64,000 bases of DNA from an uncultured Paracoccaceae bacterium (GTDB taxonomy: Bacteria > Pseudomonadota > Alphaproteobacteria > Rhodobacterales > Rhodobacteraceae): positions 340,175-404,174 of the forward strand of contig CANKZJ010000004.1 in NCBI GenBank assembly GCA_947488605.1, in the 5' to 3' direction. The position numbers and the translations under genes are program-made. Under the pieces are notes generated by a model. That model made no database searches and was not told where the DNA came from. It saw only the letters and a program-made list of their open reading frames with translations. This document shows, piece after piece, positions 54,472-62,313 of this stretch. Within the stretch, counting starts at the first letter, position 1. Every line of letters starts with the position of its first letter.

Positions 54472-54603
54472 TGGCAAAAATGGGCACTCTGAGCATTATG
54501 TTTGAGATTGGATGAGACATTCCTAAATATGGACGTGCACGCCTCGAACACAAGCTGATTTGGATGCACTCGGCCCAGAGCCGACCTTAACCGCCAGTTA
54601 GGG

Positions 54604-54702
54604 ATGCTGCGGTGCGGCCCTTCGAACCTGCCGTTCGCTGCACCCGCAAAATCTCTGGTATGGTGAACTCACAGAGTGCGGGACGGAGTTGCCTTTCGCT
54701 GC
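54604..54702. repeat. degenerate ~95-bp dispersed repeat, copy 1
   Basis: This stretch, just before the hydrolase gene, aligns with those at 55777, 56946 and 57155. Shared landmarks in order are TGCxGTGCGGCCC, TTCGCxGCA, CGCxAAA, AACTxACAxA, GxGGGAC and GCCxTTC. No coding sense. The 302-base gap 54472-54779 contains nothing else that I can name except the ribosome site at 54770. Confidence 0.5.
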
Positions 54703-54779
54703 GGGTGCGCCAGTGTCTGGTTTTCAAGGGTGGTGCATCCAGCGTCATTGTGATCTCCTTCGATGCACAGGAGGCAGGC

Positions 54780-55646
54780 ATGTACACAACCGTCAACGGA
54801 GCACGCATCTATTTCGACGTCGATGGCGAAGGGCTAGCACCCGACGGAGCAGTGATGCGGGAGAAACCAACCGTTGTCATGGTTCATGGCGGCCCAGGCG
54901 CAGATCATACCGTTTCAAAGCCATATTTTAGTCAGCTCACGGATATCGCACAGGTGGTTTTCTATGATCATCGTGGGAATGGGCGCAGTTCCGGGGATGA
55001 TCCCAAGGACTGGAACCTCGCACAATGGGGCGATGATTTACGCGGCCTGTCCGACGCTTTAGGGATCGAGCGCCCGATTGTCATCGGGACTTCTTTTGGC
55101 GGCTTCGTGTCACTGGCCTATGCAACCCGACACCCCGACCATGCCGCGGGTCTCGTGTTGATCTCTACCGCAGCCAAGGTCGATTTTCAGGAAGTCTACC
55201 AAGCTTTCGAACGCCTTGGAGGTCCTGAGATCGCAAAAATCGCGCAGGACTATTGGGACAATCCGACGGACGAGGGCAGAGCGCTTTACCGAGATCGCTG
55301 CACCCCGCTGTATCAGCGCAACCCATCTGCATCAACGGACTGGCTGTCCCGCATCCTTTGGCGGAACGAAACGGCGTTGCATTTCAATGGTCCGCACGCA
55401 GAGCACGGGCAGATGGATTTCCGAGGAGACCTGCATCGGATTGCCTGCCCAGTTCTTCTTATGGTCGGTGAAGAAGATCCAATTACGCCGCCGGTGTTTT
55501 CGGAGGTTATCTCCGACAGTCTGCTCAAGAGCCAATTGACTTATCATCGCTTTGCAGATTGTGGGCACGGCGTTATCTCAGACAAACCTGACGAAGCCCT
55601 GCAGGCTGTTAGGAGCTTTATCGAGCGTCTCGCGACCGAAAGCTGA
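54780..55646 (+). CDS. alpha/beta hydrolase, proline iminopeptidase-like
   Basis: A 288-residue hydrolase. VMVHGGPGADH is the oxyanion loop (HGGPG is typical of prolyl iminopeptidases), VIGTSFGGFV contains the nucleophile Ser105, MVGEEDPITPP the Asp and FADCGHGVISDKPDEA the His, so the triad is complete. Substrate unknown (peptide, ester or lactone). The ATG at 54780 follows GGAGG by 5 bases; the longer open frame from 54612 crosses the repeat and has no such site. It is alone among degenerate repeats, in an accessory setting, with composition near the window average. Confidence 0.85.
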   Translation: MYTTVNGARIYFDVDGEGLAPDGAVMREKPTVVMVHGGPGADHTVSKPYFSQLTDIAQVVFYDHRGNGRSSGDDPKDWNLAQWGDDLRGLSDALGIERPIVIGTSFGGFVSLAYATRHPDHAAGLVLISTAAKVDFQEVYQAFERLGGPEIAKIAQDYWDNPTDEGRALYRDRCTPLYQRNPSASTDWLSRILWRNETALHFNGPHAEHGQMDFRGDLHRIACPVLLMVGEEDPITPPVFSEVISDSLLKSQLTYHRFADCGHGVISDKPDEALQAVRSFIERLATES

Positions 55647-55776
55647 CCTTGGTCCAAGGTGCGGCATTGGTGAGTATGGGCTCTTCGCGGCCATCGGATG
55701 CGGCGCAGCATTTGATCACATATCGGCGGAACCAGTGACAGTCCGGCCCAAACCTGCCGTCCACCAGTTCGTCTAG

Positions 55777-55870
55777 ATGCTGCAGTCGCAGCCCGCTTTG
55801 CGGTCATTCGCCGCACGCGCAAAAACTGGAGACGCTTGAACTCCCACATCGTGGGACAATGCTGCCGTTC
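55777..55870. repeat. degenerate ~95-bp dispersed repeat, copy 2
   Basis: Same landmark order as copy 1 (TGCAGTCGCAGCCC, TTCGCCGCA, CGCAAAAAC, CACATCGTGGGAC, GCTGCCGTTC). It fills much of the 285-base gap between the hydrolase gene and a membrane-protein gene. The stretch before it (55650-55740) resembles other roseobacter intergenic debris but I cannot name it. Confidence 0.5.
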
Positions 55871-55931
55871 AAGTCTTGGAAATCATTCACAGGTTCTCAC
55901 ATTCCCACGCTGAACAACTGGAACACGTGCT

Positions 55932-56315
55932 CTAGATGGACCCGGCGATGATGTAGTAGGCACCCGTCGCCCCGACGAACCCAACCGGAAACGCAAGAAG
56001 CCATGGTCGGAGCGCGAGAAGCCGTGGCCACTTTAGAAAGAAAGTCGCAATTCCGAGTGTCATGATCCCGAGGCCCGTCAACCCGACATGCCACAAATCC
56101 GCAGTGTCACGGCTGAAGAAAAAGAGTGCGAAGCCAAGAAGGCTGAACCACGGATACACGTCCAACAATGACTTGCCCGCCAGAACGATCTCGACATGTG
56201 TAAAGGCAATGCAAGTCACGATCCCCAACAGATAGGCGCCAACATAAGTCAAAAATCGAAGCAACAATCGGCGGAGCAGAGCAGCTTTCCCCAAAGTCCC
56301 TTCAGATTTGACCAT
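55932..56315 (-). CDS. small integral membrane protein, unknown
   Basis: A 127-residue protein with about four hydrophobic helices: FLTYVGAYLLGIVTCIAF, VYPWFSLLGFALFFF, VGLTGLGIMTLGIATFFL and WLLAFPVGFVGATGAYYIIA. Basic residues (LLRRLLLR) before the first helix suggest the N-terminus is inside. No family is recognised. The ATG at 56315 has GGGAAG about 10 bases upstream; a GTG at 56345 is an alternative. It stands alone between repeat copies. Confidence 0.55.
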   Translation of the reverse strand: MVKSEGTLGKAALLRRLLLRFLTYVGAYLLGIVTCIAFTHVEIVLAGKSLLDVYPWFSLLGFALFFFSRDTADLWHVGLTGLGIMTLGIATFFLKWPRLLALRPWLLAFPVGFVGATGAYYIIAGSI

Positions 56316-56431
56316 CCAACTGACTTCCCTACCTTCGGCGGTCACGCGTTTGAACCGTCCAGTATTTCACGCATGATCGGACGAACAGTAGGTAAGAGGC
56401 TCAAACCCGCAGCCCACTGCGCATGCTTCAC

Positions 56432-56818
56432 CTAGACCGTGCAACCAAGCGCCGCGTTAAGTCCAATGAATATGGCCAAAATGCTGGATACAACCACGAA
56501 TCCGAGGGGTTTGAGGCCATCGTGCCACGTCGCCCTTTTGCGGGATTTTACTGCAAGAACGATCGCCCAGATCATGACGACGGCCAGGATGAACATATTC
56601 GCCAGCGATCCAAAGACGCCGCCGATACATGCGCCGTCAGACAGGCGGTCTTGACCAGACGAGTACACCGCAAAAACCGCGACGGCGTTCTGTGCCGCCG
56701 CCAAAAACAGCGCAAGGCCCCAGTGTATTGTGCTGCTACTGAATGTTTTCAAAGCGTTGCACTCTCGAAGGCCATGCACGACATCGGGCCACTTGGTCCA
56801 CAACGTTACCTTTAGCAT
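56432..56818 (-). CDS. small integral membrane protein, unknown
   Basis: A 128-residue protein with three hydrophobic helices (HWGLALFLAAAQNAVAVFAV, LANMFILAVVMIWAIVLAV, GFVVVSSILAIFIGLNAAL) and a basic loop (KSRKRATWHDGLK) between the last two. There is an AAGGTTGAA site before the ATG at 56818. It is on the same strand as the previous membrane gene, 86 bases upstream of its GTG alternative start. Function unknown. Either may be a leftover of a larger lost system. Confidence 0.55.
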   Translation of the reverse strand: MLKVTLWTKWPDVVHGLRECNALKTFSSSTIHWGLALFLAAAQNAVAVFAVYSSGQDRLSDGACIGGVFGSLANMFILAVVMIWAIVLAVKSRKRATWHDGLKPLGFVVVSSILAIFIGLNAALGCTV

Positions 56819-56945
56819 TTCAACCTTGGTGGTAAAGGGGGAAAAGGGCTCTAAGCAGACCTCGGAGGCGGCGCAGCATCTGCCAAATCACAGCGCCAGT
56901 CCCCATCACGCCCGGCCCTTTGCGGACATTCCCCCACCGACCGGT

Positions 56946-57213
56946 ATGCCGCGGTGCGGCCCGTCAGACCGGACTTTCGCCGCAACCGCGAAATCTTGGA
57001 GGCGGCTAACTTACACATCGCGGGACAAAGCGGCCTTGCGCAGTCGCGGCTATTGCTGACGCAGCATTCGTTCGCACCCGCAGCACCGTTTTTTTTGCAG
57101 TGCGGCAGCGTCGTCAAAGCGGTCATTCACAGGTACCAAATTTGCCTAAACCCAGACCGCCCCTTCGCCGCACGTCGTTCCAACTAACCAGACGCGGGAC
57201 GGAGCTGCCGTTC
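56946..57213. repeat. degenerate dispersed repeats, copies 3 and 4
   Basis: 56946-57040 is the best match to copy 1 (ATGCCGCGGTGCGGCCC, TTTCGCCGCA, GCGAAATC, AACTTACACATCGCGGGAC). 57155-57213 is a shorter copy (CCTTCGCCGCACG, AACTAACCAGACGCGGGAC, GAGCTGCCGTTC). They occupy the 431-base gap 56819-57249, in which no gene is visible. Confidence 0.5.
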
Positions 57214-57249
57214 CGAATCTGTGTGTGAAGGTCTGCTTCTTAAAATTGT

Positions 57250-57771
57250 TCAATGCGGCGATCGTCCTGTCGCGATCATAAGGTGGTGCATTTGGTGATG
57301 CGCACCGATTGTCATCAATCCAAAAAACCCCAATCCCAGCACTTGGTTCAACTCTTCGTCTGACCCGACCTGAACCAACATCGATGCACCGCCTTCGGTT
57401 TCATCCGCGATGACGGTCCAATCTGATGATCCCTGTAGCATCGGTCTGTGTGCCAATACCATGCGCCTGATGGATGCTGCAACCACGTCATCGCCCGTGA
57501 CCACGAATGTTGCACCCATCCCATTGACTGTCCGCTCAACCGACGCCCTCGTCGTGACGTTGTCCATATCAACGAGGTGATCGCGTAGAGCTTTGATATC
57601 GACTAGCGCCCAATCCGTGTCTGGATCGTCGCGCAGCACTGTGACGATCTCGGCAATCGCTGCGAACTGGGATTGTCCTGTTTCAACGGGCGACCCCGAC
57701 GTATGTGCATGTTGTGCCATTGCGTGCGATGCGACGAACATCATGGCTGCTGATAAAAGACCTAGTTTCAT
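57250..57771 (-). CDS. uncharacterised periplasmic protein with His-rich C-terminus
   Basis: A 173-residue secreted protein: signal peptide MKLGLLSAAMMFVASHAMA, then HAHTSG, which puts His near the mature start. Two similar alpha/beta segments follow (residues 35-85 and 90-150) and the end is GAHHQMHHLMIATG. The His/Met pattern at both ends suits copper binding, and the copper genes are next door, but this is inference. No family recognised. It lies divergent from the Crp/Fnr regulator, whose putative operator is 51 bases upstream of its ATG. Confidence 0.7.
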   Translation of the reverse strand: MKLGLLSAAMMFVASHAMAQHAHTSGSPVETGQSQFAAIAEIVTVLRDDPDTDWALVDIKALRDHLVDMDNVTTRASVERTVNGMGATFVVTGDDVVAASIRRMVLAHRPMLQGSSDWTVIADETEGGASMLVQVGSDEELNQVLGLGFFGLMTIGAHHQMHHLMIATGRSPH

Positions 57772-57821
57772 TGAACACTCCTATTTCTTGATGACCCTAT
57801 CCAACTTCAGTTCGACACTTT

Positions 57822-57835
57822 ATGATTTGGATCAT
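57822..57835. promoter_or_regulatory. FNR-like palindrome in front of the Crp/Fnr gene
   Basis: ATGAT-TTGG-ATCAT is a perfect 5-4-5 dyad differing from the FNR consensus TTGAT-N4-ATCAA only in the outermost base pair. It ends just before the ATG at 57836 and lies 51 bases upstream of the periplasmic gene at 57771. It may be an autoregulatory site. Confidence 0.55.
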
Positions 57836-58402
57836 ATGTATCATGATCCCTTTTCTTATTTGCCCGCTACTGCTTGTCGCAAGATAGACATGCAAAAGGG
57901 TGACATGCTGTTCCGCCAGAGCCAGATCACATCGGGGCTTTACCGTGTTGTATCTGGATGCGTGACACTGCAACGGACAGGGCTGAGCGGCGACACTTTG
58001 ACCTTGCACAGGGCAGTGTCTGGTGGGCTGTTTGCTGAAGCATCAATCTTTTCAGCGACCTACCATTGCGATGCGATTTGCACTGAAGCTGGAAGCGTCA
58101 TGAAGATCGCAAAGGCAGATGTCGTTGCAACGATGCAGTCCAATCCAGCGTTCTCTGAAGGCTTCACAAGGTTGCTTGCTGTTCAGGTTCAGCAATATCG
58201 CTCGCATATTGAGATACTGGCAATCCCGTCAGTCAAGGAACGCATATTGGCGGCATTTCAGGCTGGTTACTTCGATGCAACAGTGACCGAGTTGGCGACC
58301 CGCATCAATCTTAGCCATGAAGCCTGTTATCGCGCATTGCGGGGGCTATGTGACGACGGTCGCATGGTTCGCGTTGGTCGCGGGAAATATAAAGTGTCAT
58401 AG
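57836..58402 (+). CDS. Crp/Fnr-family transcriptional regulator
   Basis: A 188-residue regulator. The cyclic-nucleotide-binding-like beta barrel (MQKGDMLFRQSQITSGLYRV, GGLFAEASIFSATYHCDAIC) is followed by a dimer helix and a winged helix (VTELATRINLSHEACYRALR) that would bind DNA. It has no N-terminal Cys cluster for an iron-sulphur cluster, so oxygen sensing as in FNR is not expected; heme, NO or a small ligand are options. The frame opens at 57593 inside the opposite gene; ATG at 57836 gives the usual N-terminus (MYHDPFSYLPATA), 57791 is an alternative. It is convergent with the cytochrome operon and may control it. Confidence 0.82.
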   Translation: MYHDPFSYLPATACRKIDMQKGDMLFRQSQITSGLYRVVSGCVTLQRTGLSGDTLTLHRAVSGGLFAEASIFSATYHCDAICTEAGSVMKIAKADVVATMQSNPAFSEGFTRLLAVQVQQYRSHIEILAIPSVKERILAAFQAGYFDATVTELATRINLSHEACYRALRGLCDDGRMVRVGRGKYKVS

Positions 58403-58406
58403 TGTC

Positions 58407-58426
58407 CAACGCCTTTCGAGGCGTTG
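58407..58426. terminator. hairpin between Crp/Fnr gene and cytochrome operon
   Basis: CAACGCCT / AGGCGTTG with a TTCG loop, an 8-bp perfect stem in the 29-base gap between two convergent genes. TTCG loops are very stable. No T tract, so it may be a weak bidirectional terminator. Confidence 0.6.
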
Positions 58427-58431
58427 TGAAT

Positions 58432-58884
58432 CTAGTGCGGTGAGTTCTTGCTGGCTTGGATTTCGCGTTCCCGTTCCGACCAAGTTGATCTGATGTAGGC
58501 GAGGATATCCCATATCTCGTCATCAGTGAGCGATTCATCAAAAGCGGGCATCCCGCTGTTGAACCCAGTCACACCCCTGATTTCCAATGCAGCAGCGCCA
58601 CCAAACTTGGTATACTCAAACAGCAAGTCGTCACCGTGATGCCAAGTGTGACCTGTCCCGTCATGCGGCGGGGCTGGAAGCACACCATCGTCGTTCGGGG
58701 ATTGCCAGTTCGGTTGCCCCTCAAGGTTTAAGCCGTGGCACGATGCGCAGTTGTTAGCGTATAGGTTTTGACCCGCAACGATGTCGCGATAGTCCCAGTT
58801 GTGATCAGCCGCGGCGGTAGAGGCCAATGACGACAAGACAATGACAAGCCATCTAATGCCACGTTCGTTTATGAGCTCGCACAT
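58432..58884 (-). CDS. class I c-type cytochrome (heme via CASCH)
   Basis: A 150-residue secreted cytochrome. A short hydrophobic signal ([15 protein letters not shown]) is followed by the heme motif CASCH at Cys46-Cys49-His50. The axial Met is most likely Met112 in [11 protein letters not shown], and [15 protein letters not shown] is the closing helix. It would move electrons in the periplasm. Gene order on the strand is cytochrome-copC-copD-cytochrome. A partner of a copper-handling membrane protein is possible. Composition is normal for the accessory region. Confidence 0.85.
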   Translation of the reverse strand: MCELINERGIRWLVIVLSSLASTAAADHNWDYRDIVAGQNLYANNCASCHGLNLEGQPNWQSPNDDGVLPAPPHDGTGHTWHHGDDLLFEYTKFGGAAALEIRGVTGFNSGMPAFDESLTDDEIWDILAYIRSTWSEREREIQASKNSPH

Positions 58885-58891
58885 AGATACC

Positions 58892-59740
58892 TCATGTTGG
58901 CAAAGTCAGGTTTGTTGTCAGAACAGCAGTTGTTCCAAGCACCGCAAGGATGACCAGCCATTCGACTGATATGGATTTTGTAAGATGGCCTGCGGCAGCT
59001 GGATCGCCTGAGCGCAGCGCCGGGATGAATCGAAGCTTATTGGCGGCGGCCGGCCCCAAAAGTAAACCGACCAGCAGCACCTTAATGATCAATGCCTGCC
59101 CGTATCCTGTGCTAATAAGCGCTTCGAGCGAACCGGCCAACGCATAGCCCATGTACCCCCCCGCGATGATCAACACAGGAACTGTCACCGAGGCGACAAC
59201 TCCAAACCGATGGCCCACGTCAGCAGCCGACGCAAAGGTGGCTGACGATGATGCCAAGCGTTTCAACGGCGTCAGAACCCCGATCCACAGGGCAACGGCT
59301 AGCAAATGCAACGTCAAAGCGATGTCGAGCAGTGTTGTATCGCGGCCAGAGACGTGTCCGACGTGATCAAACGACCAGATCGCTAGGACACCGCCTACGA
59401 CCGAGACCCATTTCCCAACACGGCCCAAAAACAGCCCGACGATCTGCAGACCAAGACCGACCAACCGCAACAGCAAAGCCGTGCCAACAGGTGTAGACCA
59501 AAGCAGGCCCAGCATCTCGGGGTCAGTCATGCCGCTGATATCGCCTGTCAGATTTGCACCCCGCAGTGAAAAGGCGAGGATCGTTGCCGCCACGCCAAGA
59601 ATAGCGAATGCCACGGCCAAACCACGAGTGCGATCCAGCCGAAACATCAGCGTGGCCATAACTGTGCCAGACGCAGTCATCACACCAAGATAAAGCGCAA
59701 ACTTGGTGACGATGGCGGTCAGCCCGAATATATCAGGCAT
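58892..59740 (-). CDS. copD: copper resistance membrane protein CopD
   Basis: A 282-residue integral membrane protein with about eight helices. The second half ([33 protein letters not shown], and [20 protein letters not shown]) carries the CopD domain, with a His in HLLAVALW. It imports copper into the cytoplasm together with CopC. It starts 2 bases after copC and ends 7 bases before the cytochrome gene. The pairing with cytochromes suggests supply of copper to a terminal oxidase or another cupro-enzyme rather than simple resistance. Confidence 0.85.
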   Translation of the reverse strand: MPDIFGLTAIVTKFALYLGVMTASGTVMATLMFRLDRTRGLAVAFAILGVAATILAFSLRGANLTGDISGMTDPEMLGLLWSTPVGTALLLRLVGLGLQIVGLFLGRVGKWVSVVGGVLAIWSFDHVGHVSGRDTTLLDIALTLHLLAVALWIGVLTPLKRLASSSATFASAADVGHRFGVVASVTVPVLIIAGGYMGYALAGSLEALISTGYGQALIIKVLLVGLLLGPAAANKLRFIPALRSGDPAAAGHLTKSISVEWLVILAVLGTTAVLTTNLTLPT

Positions 59741-59742
59741 CG

Positions 59743-60084
59743 TTATTCCACAGTGAAGGTAAAGGTGCCGTTCAGCGCATGGCCATCAGCCCCAAGCCCT
59801 CGCCATTCAACGACGTAAACACCCGCACCCATATCGTGCATCGGCAACGCAAATTCCTGCATGAACGCTGTTTGCTCGCCAAGGTCCATGTCCATGCTGT
59901 GTGTGTCGGCATGTGTGATAGCGACCCGTGTCAGACGGATGTCACCTTTGAAGTCCATCAAGACTTGGGTCGGCATCTCCGTAACAATGGCCTCATTGGC
60001 AGGTGTCGTCGCATCGAGGGGCGAATGTGCCATCGCACCCGTTGCCAAAATTCCGATCATCCCTGCGAGTAGAAAAGTCTTCAT
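59743..60084 (-). CDS. copC: periplasmic copper-binding protein CopC
   Basis: A 113-residue secreted protein. Signal peptide ends at AMA, leaving His20 as mature residue 1, a known Cu(II) ligand in CopC. A seven-stranded Ig-like fold is indicated by TPANEAIVTEMPTQVLMDFK and VYVVEWRGLGADGHALNG, where Asp and His would complete the Cu(II) site. The Met-rich Cu(I) loop of plasmid CopC is mostly missing; some Met remain (DTHSMDMDL, FALPMHDMG). Second gene of the cytochrome-copC-copD-cytochrome operon, 27 bases after the first. Confidence 0.9.
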   Translation of the reverse strand: MKTFLLAGMIGILATGAMAHSPLDATTPANEAIVTEMPTQVLMDFKGDIRLTRVAITHADTHSMDMDLGEQTAFMQEFALPMHDMGAGVYVVEWRGLGADGHALNGTFTFTVE

Positions 60085-60111
60085 TGTTGTTTCCAGTCTT
60101 GTGGTAAGGGA

Positions 60112-60546
60112 TTAGTTGATCCCGTTGGCACGCTGCAGTTCTCGAATGTAGGCGATAATCATCGTGACATCACCCCGTGTTATACCCTCAACAGGCGGCA
60201 TGTCACCAAACGGCCAGTGATGCGCGCGTACGCCCGTTGCGGCTGCCCGTTGGAACGCTTCATCACCGTGGTGGCTTGGCTCATAAATGACATGGACCAG
60301 TGGCGGCGCTACGCCATCTTGGCCGGCCGCATTTACTCCATGGCAAGCTGCGCACTTGGCTTCAAAGCCGAGCTTCCCGATCTGGGCGTTCTGCGACAAC
60401 GTTTCGGGTAACAGCACATTGGCCAAGGCTCCGCCCTCCATGCTGACAACGGTGTCAGAAGCGGCGGTTTTTGGTGCTGCGGGCCACATCGCGTAGCCCA
60501 CGCCACCCGCAACCAGAATAGCGGCAATTGCGTTTATCGATTTCAT
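60112..60546 (-). CDS. membrane-anchored c-type cytochrome (heme via CAACH)
   Basis: A 144-residue cytochrome with an N-terminal hydrophobic segment (INAIAAILVAGGVGYAMW) that serves as signal or anchor. The heme motif is CAACH (Cys65, Cys68, His69), and Met116 in FGDMPPVEG is the likely axial ligand; GDVTMIIAYIRELQ is the C-terminal helix. HHGDEAF and RAHHWPFG supply further His. The ATG at 60546 is chosen as the first that precedes the signal; the open frame to 60831 has no support. It is the first gene of the copper/cytochrome operon. Confidence 0.82.
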   Translation of the reverse strand: MKSINAIAAILVAGGVGYAMWPAAPKTAASDTVVSMEGGALANVLLPETLSQNAQIGKLGFEAKCAACHGVNAAGQDGVAPPLVHVIYEPSHHGDEAFQRAAATGVRAHHWPFGDMPPVEGITRGDVTMIIAYIRELQRANGIN

Positions 60547-60827
60547 TGAATGCACTGACCTTTGCGTCTTTTTGAATATTGCTAAGCCTTCCCGTAGGTG
60601 GAGGGTCAAACGATTTGTCATCACCGCTTCGAGAGCATCCAGATCGCCATGTCGACTATCATCACGTTTTCGGTACGTGACACAAATCCAGTGGATCCAT
60701 TTAATAATAGCCGACCTTCGCTGCGCTACAGAAAATTGTAGGTATGAGCTCAGCACCGACCTATGCCGCATGAGGGAGCGACAGGCGCTTTGAGATGGCG
60801 GACGGCAGGACCGTTCGCCAAGATGTC
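60547..60827. other. 281-base gap before the cytochrome operon
   Basis: Likely promoter region of the operon (AT-rich 60550-60600). At 60708-60780 it holds another degenerate stretch with CCGACCTTCGCTGCG and AGAAAATTGTAGG, similar to the dispersed repeats. Nothing else is seen. Confidence 0.4.
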
Positions 60828-61460
60828 TCAAATATCAATGCGCTCAGCGATGCTCAGGGCGTCCTCTAATTCCACGCCAAGGTAACGCACTGTGCTGTCG
60901 ACCTTGGTGTGACCAAGCAACAGCTGAACGGCACGGAGATTGCCGGTCTTTCGATAGATTTCCGCCGCTTTGGTCCGGCGCAACGAATGAGTGCCATATC
61001 CACTTGGCTCTAGGCCAATCGCCGTCACCCAATCGCGGACAAGTCGTCCATACTGCCGGGTTGAGATGTGTGGGCGGTCATGAAATCGGCTCGGGAACAT
61101 AAATCGGCAGGCAAACATCTCTGGCGATTTGACCCACGCTAGGACGGTATCGCGTGTGTTTTCGGTCAATTCAAACTGCACTGGTCGCTTGGTCTTGCTC
61201 TGGATGACCGAAACGCGTTCTCGCACGCGATCATTTTTTACCAGGTCAGACACGGCCAATCTGACAAGATCACAGCCGCGCAACCTGCTATCGATGGCGA
61301 CGTTGAACAAAGCCAGATCACGAAGACAGCCCGCCAGCTCAAGCCGTGCCCGGATCGCCCAGACCTGTTTTGGCAGCAAAGGCCGTTTTTGACCGATGAT
61401 CCTACCCTTATTCCAGGCTCTTCGTTTCGGGGTTGTTGCGGGAAGTTGGACTCTTGGCAT
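60828..61460 (-). CDS. tyrosine recombinase / phage-type integrase, short form
   Basis: A 210-residue site-specific recombinase with all catalytic residues: Arg61 (DSRLRGCDL), Lys89, His158 and Arg161 (HSLRRTK), His184 (LLGHTKV) and nucleophile Tyr193 (TVRYLGVE). A Lys/Arg-rich N-terminus replaces the long arm-binding domain of lambda-type integrases, so it is closer to XerC/D-like or plasmid resolvases. GGAGGGC precedes the ATG at 61460. It borders the accessory region and may have moved it, though no direct repeats were matched to the left edge. Confidence 0.88.
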   Translation of the reverse strand: MPRVQLPATTPKRRAWNKGRIIGQKRPLLPKQVWAIRARLELAGCLRDLALFNVAIDSRLRGCDLVRLAVSDLVKNDRVRERVSVIQSKTKRPVQFELTENTRDTVLAWVKSPEMFACRFMFPSRFHDRPHISTRQYGRLVRDWVTAIGLEPSGYGTHSLRRTKAAEIYRKTGNLRAVQLLLGHTKVDSTVRYLGVELEDALSIAERIDI

Positions 61461-61728
61461 GATATGCCCTCCGATCCGCCCTCCAAACCCAAGCACCAGC
61501 ACCGCGCTGGCGGCTGGATTGTATCATCCGTTGCAAGGGCAGTCCTTGGGAGCCGGCTAACGGCGTCAATGCTGCATGTTCAGTCGGCGGCTTTGAGCCC
61601 ACAATGACCGATGCCGCAGTGTGCATGAATGTCGGCTTAGGCATGAACAACAAATCAAATGCGCTTCCGACTACCGTAGTCTATCGCCTCATTGGAGTGC
61701 TAGAAAAACTAGAAATCTGCGGATGACA
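61461..61728. other. 268-base gap, integrase to YdeI-like gene
   Basis: No gene is seen. It contains a degenerate repeat-like part (61545-61640: TCAATGCTGCATGTTCAGTC, then GACCGATGCCGCAGTGTGC). An imperfect hairpin with CTAG arms at 61703 marks the approach to the ydeI end. Likely the right edge of the accessory region. Confidence 0.4.
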
Positions 61729-62313
61729 CTACATCTGCGGAATTTTCTCGTCCCGCGCCGCGTGGTCAACGATTTGTGCAATCCGCTTGGTCCTTGTTTG
61801 TGGTGTTTTGGCCAGCTTCACCCAGCGCAGCAGATTACGCCTGTAAGACGGAGCGCTTTGATCGAAGTTCTGCGCCGCAATTGGTGTGCCATCAAGTGCT
61901 GCGCGCAAGTCTTCAGGCACGATCAGGGCATCCACATCCGCCCAATAATCCCAAAGTCCGTTTCCCTTGGACGCTGCAATTGATTTCAACCCGGCATCTG
62001 TCATTCGCCCATCCGCAATCAGCTGCGCAGCACGATCTTTATAGCTTTTGGCCCAAGCTTGGGTCTGTCGTGGTCCAATGATTTGCATGGTTCGGTCATC
62101 ATCCAATTTGCGGCGAATGCCGTCGATCCATCCAAATGCAATAACTTCATCCAAGATGTCCTGTGTGGACACATACTTGTCAGGCACGCTTTTCTTAAAC
62201 GTCACCAGCCAGACGTTTTCCGGCTGAGTGTGATGCGCGGTGAGCCAATCGCGTAGCTCTGCAACGGAGCTAACCTGCACCTTCTCAAAACGCTCTGTCG
62301 GGATTCCGGCCAT
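61729..62313 (-). CDS. YdeI/OmpD-associated family protein
   Basis: A 194-residue cytoplasmic protein of the YdeI/OmdA family, linked in some bacteria to bacteriocin or antimicrobial peptide protection. PENVWLVTFKKSVPDKYVST, ILDEVIAFGWIDGIRRKLDD and IGPRQTQAWAKSYKDRAAQL are the conserved blocks; the C-terminus (RRNLLRWVKLAKTPQTRTKR) is the basic OmdA part. Biochemical role unknown. Its ATG overlaps the RND stop by one base (TAATG), so it is coexpressed with the pump. Confidence 0.85.
   Translation of the reverse strand: MAGIPTERFEKVQVSSVAELRDWLTAHHTQPENVWLVTFKKSVPDKYVSTQDILDEVIAFGWIDGIRRKLDDDRTMQIIGPRQTQAWAKSYKDRAAQLIADGRMTDAGLKSIAASKGNGLWDYWADVDALIVPEDLRAALDGTPIAAQNFDQSAPSYRRNLLRWVKLAKTPQTRTKRIAQIVDHAARDEKIPQM

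Noticed and set aside
54612..54779. 56-residue N-terminal extension of the alpha/beta hydrolase
   Set aside because: It crosses a degenerate repeat, has no ribosome site, and the ATG at 54780 has GGAGG and the family's usual start.
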